The notes under the pieces: generated by a model
Told to the model about the DNA's origin: nothing
Database searches by the model: none
Seen by the model: only the letters and a program-made list of their open reading frames with translations
Origin: Deltaproteobacteria bacterium
Lineage (GTDB): Bacteria > Desulfobacterota > Desulfarculia > Desulfarculales > Desulfarculaceae
Direction of reading: 5' to 3'
NCBI GenBank assembly: GCA_020444165.1
Contig: JAHLLK010000006.1
Span: 70,859-134,858, forward strand
DNA length: 64,000 nucleotides
Shown here: in pieces, positions 59,259 to 64,000 of the stretch
Position numbering within the stretch: position 1 is the stretch's first letter
How the letters are laid out: every line of letters starts with the position of its first letter
Translations under genes and position numbers: made by a program

Positions 59259-59419
59259 GATCTACTCCAAGCGATCGGGGCATCCTCTCGTGGATATCCC
59301 CTACTACGGGATATCCACGAGAGGATGCCCCGTAGAAAGGTAAAAAAACCAGGCGGACAAGCGAACTCGCAAGCCGATAGAAAGCTCCGCTTTCTATATG
59401 TCTAGATCCATGCACTCCG
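59249..59419 (-). ncRNA. Retron msr-msd RNA
   Basis: Minus strand. Flanking repeats a1 CGGAGTGCATGGATCTA (59403-59419) and a2 TAGATCATGCATTCCG (59249-59264) pair over about 16 positions with one bulge and one G-U. After a1 comes G (candidate branching guanosine), the msr hairpin TAGAAAGC-gga-GCTTTCTA, a less ordered stretch with TTTTTTTACC, then the msd: a perfect 25-bp stem (first arm CGGGGCATCCTCTCGTGGAT... , loop GTAGTAG) at about 59276-59332. Located directly upstream of effector and RT on the same strand, as in Ec86. Confidence 0.85.
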
Positions 59420-59804
59420 TCAAGCCAGCGCCATGAATTATCTAAACAAATTAGGCAATTAAACCGATGTATATCATATTAACTAGCATTTTTTTAAATC
59501 CATACAAAAAAACAATATTGTTGGACGGGTTCTGACATCAAAGAAAAAATTACGTTGGGTTGTGTGTCTAATTCACATGTTACGCAAAAGAGCTAATCAT
59601 CACCACTTAGAACAACTTCCCGACTTCCACCTCATTGATATCACACGTCATGTTTACTTTACTAAATCTTGACCACCATAGCAAATCTGAGGCTACTTCG
59701 AACACTATCATTTTCCGATTTGCTTCCTAACTTGACACCAGGGCCCGGCCCGGCTATCCTCCAGGTATTATGCTATACACGTGTTGCCATACATGTGAGA
59801 CCCC
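59420..59804. other. AT-rich spacer upstream of the retron
   Basis: 385 bases with no gene seen. Much richer in A/T than the genome average, continuing the AT-rich island that begins near 57240. The retron promoter should lie on the minus strand just beyond 59419; GATAAT and TATGAT hexamers are present on that strand but have no good -35 partner. From about 59740 base composition returns to GC-rich. Confidence 0.4.
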
Positions 59805-62183
59805 ATGCTGCCCAGCCTGAAAATTTCCATCCGACGCCTGGTGGAAAGCGTGGTGCGGCAGGGTGACCTCCGCCGCGGCCAGGGCCTCCCCCCCGATCCG
59901 GCCGTGGCCGCCGCCCTGCACCGGGCCCTGCAAAAAAGCCGCGGCCCCGGCTATCAAAGCGAGGTCCCCCTCGCCCTTACCCTGGCCCGGGAGGGCCGGG
60001 AGCTGACCGTGGGCGGCCGGGTGGACGGCCTCTGGGCCGCGAACGACCCGCCGCTTTTGGAGGAGATCAAGACCTTTCGCCGGCCCGGACCCGGCCTGGA
60101 GCCCTTGGAGTTGGCCCGGGCCTGGGCCCAGCTCCGCGCTTATGGCCACCTCTACGCCGTGGCCCAGGAGCTGCCCCGGGTGACGCTGCGCCTCACCCTC
60201 TGCCCCCAAAACGGCCGGGGCCGCGCCGCGCCGGAGCCCATCTCCCAGGACGAGACCCTGAGCGCCCCGGAGCTGGCCCGCTTCTTCGCCAGCCTGCTGG
60301 ACCCCTGGCTGGACCGGCAGCGCGAACTCGCCGCCTGGCGGCGGCGGCGGAACCTCCTGCTGGCCGAGCTGCCCTTTCCCTTCCCGGTCTATCGCCCGGG
60401 CCAGCGGGACCTGGCCGTGGCGGTTTACCGCGCCGCCGGCCGCGGGGGGCGGCTGTTGGCCCAGGCCGCCACGGGCAGCGGCAAGACCCTGGCCACCCTG
60501 TTCCCGGCCCTGAAGGCCCTGGCCCACGGCCTGGCCGACCAGGTCATCTACCTCACCGCCAAGAACACCGGCAAGGATGCGGTGGCCGCGGCCCTGGCCC
60601 AGCTCATGCCCCAAGGCCCCCTGGTGCGGGCGGTGATCCTGGCCTCCCGGGCGGCCCTCTGCCCCCAAATGGAGGCCGACTGCCGCCCGGAGTGCTGCCC
60701 CCGGGCGGCCGGGCACTTCGACCGGGTGGGCGCCGCCGCCCGGGAGCTGGCCGAGGCCGGGGTGGTCACACCGGCCGAGCTGGCCCCGGTGGCCGAAAGG
60801 CACCGGGTCTGCCCGGCTGAGCTGGCCCTGGACCTGGCCGCCGCGGCGGACGTGGTGGCGGCCGACTACAACCACCTCCTGGACCCGCTGTCCCACCTCT
60901 CGGTGCTGCACGGCGAGGCGCTCTCCGGCGCCCTCTTGCTCATCGACGAGGCCCACAACCTGGCCGAGCGCGCCCCCCGCATGTTCTCCGCCGGTCTGGA
61001 CGCCGCCCGGGTGGACGCGGCCCGGGCCGAGGCCGTGGACCTGCCGCTGACCGGCCGGGCCCTGGCCCGGCTCACCGCCGCCCTGGAGCGCCAGCGGCAG
61101 CGCCTGCCCCCCGGCCCGGGCCATTGCCAGAGCGAGGAGCCGCCCCGGGCCCTCCTGCCCCTGTTGGAGGAGGCCCTGGCCGCCCTGGAGACCGACCTGG
61201 CCCAGGGCCGGGAAGTCCACCCCTGGCTCTGGGAATTCTACCTGGCCGGCCAGCGCCTGGCCCAGACCGCCCGGGAGTTCGGCCCGGACATGGTCACCCT
61301 GTGGGTGCACGACTTCGAGAGGCTCACGCTGCGGCTGTTCTGCCGCGAGCCCGGCCCCCGCTTGGAGCGGGTCTTGGGCCGGGCCCGGGCCGTGGCCCTG
61401 TTCTCCTCCACCCTCACCCCTCCGGCCTACCATTGCCGCCTGTTGGGCGGGCCCGCGCCCGAGACCCTGGGCCTGGCCTGGCCCTTCCCCCCGGAGAACC
61501 TGCGGGTGCTGGCCGCCCGCCGGGTGAACACCCGCTTCCGCCAGCGCGCGGCCACCAGCGGCGAGGTGGCCGCCCTGGTGACCGCCCTGGTCCGGGCCCG
61601 GCGGGGCGGCTACTTGGTTTTCTTCCCTTCCTACCAATACTTGGAGCTGGTGCGCCCCGCCCTCACCGTGGCCCTGGGCGGGGCGGAGATCCTGGCCCAG
61701 CATGCCCAGATGGACGAGGCCGCCCGCCGGGAGTTCCTGTGGCGCCTGAGCCACCCCGGCAAGGGCACCCGGGTAGGGCTCACCGTGTTGGGTGGGGCCT
61801 TTGGCGAGGGGGTGGACTTCCCGCCCGACTGCCTGGCCGGCGCCGCGGTGGTGGGGGTGGGGCTTCCCGGGCCGGGGCCCGAGCGCGAGGCGCTCCGGCG
61901 CTACTACGGCCGGGCCCTGGGCCAGGGCTTTGAGTACGCCTACCTCTACCCCGGCCTCAACCGGGTGGTGCAGGCCGTGGGCCGGCTCATCCGCTCCCCC
62001 CAGCACCGGGCCGTGGTGCTGCTTTTGGACCAACGCTACGCCAGCGCCCGCTACACCGGCCTTCTACCCTCCCACTGGCGCCCCCAACTGGTGGACACGC
62101 CAGCCCAAGTGACGGAGCTGGCCGGGGATTTCTGGTCAGGGGTGACCGAAAAATCCGCCGCCCGGGCGTGCGCCAGTCAGTAA
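59805..62183 (+). CDS. PD-(D/E)XK nuclease domain fused to XPD/DinG-like Fe-S helicase
   Basis: 792 residues. The N-terminal 180 residues contain YQSEVPLALTLAREGRELTV, GGRVDGLWAANDPPLLEEIK TF with the D...ExK nuclease triad. Helicase part: AQAATGSGKTLATLFPALKA (motif I), ADYNHLL and LLIDEAHNLAERA (DEAH box), cysteines LCPQMEADCRPECCPRAA and VCPAEL for the Fe-S cluster, SSTLTPP and VGVGLPGPGPEREALRRYYG, and QAVGRLIRSPQHRAVVLLLD (motif VI). It resembles a DNA-repair or defence helicase-nuclease. ATG 59805; ribosome site weak. Immediately downstream of the retron island but of normal GC content. Confidence 0.88.
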   Translation: MLPSLKISIRRLVESVVRQGDLRRGQGLPPDPAVAAALHRALQKSRGPGYQSEVPLALTLAREGRELTVGGRVDGLWAANDPPLLEEIKTFRRPGPGLEPLELARAWAQLRAYGHLYAVAQELPRVTLRLTLCPQNGRGRAAPEPISQDETLSAPELARFFASLLDPWLDRQRELAAWRRRRNLLLAELPFPFPVYRPGQRDLAVAVYRAAGRGGRLLAQAATGSGKTLATLFPALKALAHGLADQVIYLTAKNTGKDAVAAALAQLMPQGPLVRAVILASRAALCPQMEADCRPECCPRAAGHFDRVGAAARELAEAGVVTPAELAPVAERHRVCPAELALDLAAAADVVAADYNHLLDPLSHLSVLHGEALSGALLLIDEAHNLAERAPRMFSAGLDAARVDAARAEAVDLPLTGRALARLTAALERQRQRLPPGPGHCQSEEPPRALLPLLEEALAALETDLAQGREVHPWLWEFYLAGQRLAQTAREFGPDMVTLWVHDFERLTLRLFCREPGPRLERVLGRARAVALFSSTLTPPAYHCRLLGGPAPETLGLAWPFPPENLRVLAARRVNTRFRQRAATSGEVAALVTALVRARRGGYLVFFPSYQYLELVRPALTVALGGAEILAQHAQMDEAARREFLWRLSHPGKGTRVGLTVLGGAFGEGVDFPPDCLAGAAVVGVGLPGPGPEREALRRYYGRALGQGFEYAYLYPGLNRVVQAVGRLIRSPQHRAVVLLLDQRYASARYTGLLPSHWRPQLVDTPAQVTELAGDFWSGVTEKSAARACASQ

Positions 62184-62443
62184 TCATCCTTATTTTTAAG
62201 CCAACACTGAACCTAGCTGGATGATGGGTCCCTTGCTCGGCCGCCTACCCCGCCCCCTGGCGGAGAAAGGAGCCGAGAGCGGGCTGGGAATCTGGGGAAT
62301 GGCCCCACCCCCGCGAGCCGGCCAAGCGCCGGCACCACCGCGGCAAGCCCCCGGGAAGAAGTTCCCCCGATGGGCGACCGCCGAGAGTTAGCAGCAAAAC
62401 AGAAGGCCCCGCGCCCGGCGCGGCGGCCCGAGGAGATGATGTG

Positions 62444-63496
62444 ATGTCGGAGAACACCCCTACCCTGGCCAGCAAGCGGGACCCCTTGTTCAGCCCGAGT
62501 GATTTCGCGCGGGACGACGAAGGTGACGACGCCCTTTTCTACGCCCGCGACCGCTTCGTGGCCCATCTGGATGCCCGGGCCCTGGACACGGTGAAGAAGA
62601 TCATCGGTTCCCTGCTCACCGAGCCCGCCCCGGCCATCCTGGACCTCATGGCCTCCTGGGACTCCCACCTGCCGGTGCACCTGACCCCGGCCACGGTGGT
62701 GGGCCTGGGGCTGAACGAAAACGAGCTGGCCGCCAACCCGGCCCTGACCAGCTATCAGCTCCACGACCTGAACCGCGACCCCGCCCTGCCCTGGCCCGAC
62801 GCCAGCTTTGACGTGGTGCTGAACACCGTGTCCGTGGACTACCTCACCGATCCGGTGGCCGTGTTCCGCGAAGCCGCCCGGGTGCTGAAGCCCGGCGGCC
62901 TGCATTTGGTCATCTTTTCCAACCGCTGGTTCGAGCCCAAGGTCACCCGCCTGTGGCGCGCCGCCAACGAGGCGGAGCGGGTGATCCTGGTGGAGGAGTG
63001 GCTGCGCCTGGCCGGCGGCTTTACCGCGCCCCGGGTCTTCGTGTCCAAGGGTCAGCCCCGGCCGGCCGGGGACAAGTACGCCCACCTGGGCCTGCCCAGC
63101 GATCCGGTGTACGCCGTGTTCGCCGAGCGCCAGGGCGGTGATCCCGCCCGCCCGGAGCGGCCCCTGCCGCCACCGCCCACGGCAGAGCGGCCCGACCCGG
63201 CGGAGCTGGAGCGGCGGCGGGCCCTGGTGGCCGAGACCCTGGAATGCCCCTACTGCCGCGAACGCCTGCGGAAGTGGGCCGTGCCCCAGACCCCCTTCAC
63301 CGAGTGGGACAACGAACACATGTACATCTGCTTCAACGACACCTGTCCCTACTACCTGGGCGGCTATGACACCCTGGGCCGCCAGGGCAACCTGGGCTCC
63401 ACCTACCGGCTCATGTTCAACCCGACCCAGGGCTCGCTGATGGCCATCCCCGTGCAAAGCCCCAAGATGCTGAAGGACGGCATCGTGGACGGCTAG
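62444..63496 (+). CDS. Methyltransferase-like protein with C-terminal zinc-ribbon domain
   Basis: 350 residues. Class I methyltransferase core: AILDLMASWDSHLPVHLTPA (motif I region), VVGLGLNENELAANP, DPALPWPDASFDVVLNTVSV DYLTD and EAARVLKPGGLHLVIFSNRW (motif III). The C-terminal 80 residues contain CPYCRERLRKW, ICFNDTCPYY and a conserved GNLGSTYRLMFNPTQGSLM, a zinc-ribbon or ogr/Delta-like module that more often occurs as a separate small protein. ATG 62444 with AGGAG upstream. Substrate unknown. Confidence 0.8.
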   Translation: MSENTPTLASKRDPLFSPSDFARDDEGDDALFYARDRFVAHLDARALDTVKKIIGSLLTEPAPAILDLMASWDSHLPVHLTPATVVGLGLNENELAANPALTSYQLHDLNRDPALPWPDASFDVVLNTVSVDYLTDPVAVFREAARVLKPGGLHLVIFSNRWFEPKVTRLWRAANEAERVILVEEWLRLAGGFTAPRVFVSKGQPRPAGDKYAHLGLPSDPVYAVFAERQGGDPARPERPLPPPPTAERPDPAELERRRALVAETLECPYCRERLRKWAVPQTPFTEWDNEHMYICFNDTCPYYLGGYDTLGRQGNLGSTYRLMFNPTQGSLMAIPVQSPKMLKDGIVDG

Positions 63497-63513
63497 GAGA
63501 ATTCAGGAAGAGT

Positions 63514-63592
63514 AAGAATGTGGGGGGAAGGACCTTTTTTTGAAAAAAAAGGTCCTTCCCCCCACACCCCCCATCTCCCAAAAAACTTTATA
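63514..63592 (+). repeat. Terminator-like dispersed repeat, copy E
   Basis: GAATGTGGGGGGAAGGACC, T7GA8 centre with GGTCCTT pairing, CCCCCCACACCCCCCATCTC CCAAAAAACTTTA. Eighteen bases after the methyltransferase stop. Sequence is almost identical to copy C in the tail. Confidence 0.85.
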
Positions 63593-63601
63593 TTTTTGGC
63601 T

Positions 63602-63627
63602 GGCACGCTGTTGAAAAACAGCGTGCC
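63602..63627. terminator. Hairpin between convergent genes
   Basis: GGCACGCTGTT-gaaa-AACAGCGTGCC, perfect 11-bp stem with a GNRA-like loop, 6 bases beyond the stop of the Pro-rich gene on the minus strand. Confidence 0.55.
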
Positions 63628-63633
63628 GGTCTT

Positions 63634-64000
63634 TTAGGGCCGCAGCGGCGGCAGGAGGTCACCCGAGGAGCCGCCCGGGGAGCCGCCCGGGGAGCCGCCC
63701 GGATCGGGCGTGGGCCAGGTGCCCGGGGCGGACGAGGGTGGGCCGGGCGGGGCCGGCGTGGGCCAGGTGCCCGGGGCGGACGAGGGCGGGCCGGACGGGG
63801 CCGGCGTGGACCAGGTCCCCGGCGCAGACGGGGGCGGGCTGGACGGGGGCGGCGTGGGCCAGGTGCCCGGGGCGGACGAGGGCGGGCCGGACGGGGCCGG
63901 CGTGGACCAGGTCCCCGGCGCAGACGGGGGCGGGCTGGACGGGGGCGGCGTGGGCCAGGTGCCCGGGGCGGACGAGGGCGGGCCGGACGGGGCCGGCGTG
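63634..64000 (-). CDS. Pro-rich tandem-repeat protein (partial, start outside window)
   Basis: The minus-strand frame ending in TAA at 63634-63636 is open to the window edge. It encodes 16-residue repeats such as TWPTPAPSGPPSSAPG, TWSTPAPSGPPSSAPG and TWPTPPPSSPPPSAPG, then a Gly/Ser tail (DPGGSPGGSPGGSSGDLLPP LRP). Two DNA unit types of 48 bases alternate, giving a 96-base higher period. The upstream part and the function are not visible; such sequences usually form extended extracellular or linker regions. Confidence 0.65.
   Translation of the reverse strand, partial: TPAPSGPPSSAPGTWPTPPPSSPPPSAPGTWSTPAPSGPPSSAPGTWPTPPPSSPPPSAPGTWSTPAPSGPPSSAPGTWPTPAPPGPPSSAPGTWPTPDPGGSPGGSPGGSSGDLLPPLRP

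Noticed and set aside
59805..62183. Cas4/Csf4-type CRISPR helicase
   Set aside because: No CRISPR repeats or other cas genes are near, and the helicase part reads as a general XPD/DinG relative.

Overview
The window is high-GC DNA (roughly 65-70% by eye) from a Gram-negative, flagellated, probably anaerobic bacterium. Lipoproteins, a FliD-like protein behind a sigma-28-type promoter, many c-di-GMP and two-component proteins, a selenocysteine-containing SelD and a selenium-linked LysR regulator together fit a deltaproteobacterium (Desulfobacterota, perhaps near Desulfarculus). That placement is inference from gene content; there is no 16S here.

Layout. 1-8.8 kb: metK (cut by the window edge, with its own promoter), a methyltransferase, a gamma-carbonic-anhydrase-like protein, a FliD-like protein, a DUF4412-type lipoprotein, 3-hydroxybutyryl-CoA dehydrogenase and a REC/HD-GYP protein. 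9-18 kb: an SH3/coiled-coil membrane protein, a Maf-like flagellin-modification protein, purB followed by a lipoprotein and an FRG protein, and a PAS-GGDEF sensor. 18-24 kb: a creatininase-family hydrolase, a tandem repeat block, the selenium cluster (LysR, HAD protein, selD with in-frame UGA and a SECIS-like hairpin), a periplasmic thioredoxin-like protein and a flavin-nucleotide-binding protein. 24.4-38 kb: signalling (a REC-periplasmic-binding-protein-CheW fusion, a GAF protein, two GGDEF proteins, a hybrid histidine kinase), methylmalonyl-CoA decarboxylase-like ScpB and an old-yellow-enzyme. 38-47 kb: orphan HigA, MaoC/YbhN pair, M48 peptidase, two tRNA-Ser genes, ArsA-type ATPase, PAS-GGDEF.

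47.8-51.4 kb holds the most novel-looking locus: four tandem paralogous short peptides with a shared RREA...GR(Y/F)...YTxPV block and different C-termini (one decaying), followed by a PqqD-like/HPr-kinase-like fusion and an overlapping nucleotidyltransferase. It looks like a RiPP-type peptide phosphorylation or nucleotidylation cassette without lasso or radical-SAM enzymes. 51.9-56.6 kb is a 1589-residue Ser/Thr-kinase/AAA/GAF protein. 57.3-59.8 kb is an AT-rich island with a complete Ec86(Eco1)-like retron: msr-msd RNA, deoxyribosyltransferase-like effector and reverse transcriptase. 59.8-63.5 kb has a nuclease-helicase fusion and a methyltransferase with a zinc-ribbon tail; the window ends inside a Pro-rich tandem repeat protein.

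Between genes there are several dispersed repeat families: a terminator-like palindrome with a conserved C-rich tail (five copies), hairpins whose loop is conserved while the stem sequence changes, and a 257-bp MITE-like element in two inverted copies. All function calls rest on reading motifs by eye; no database search was run.
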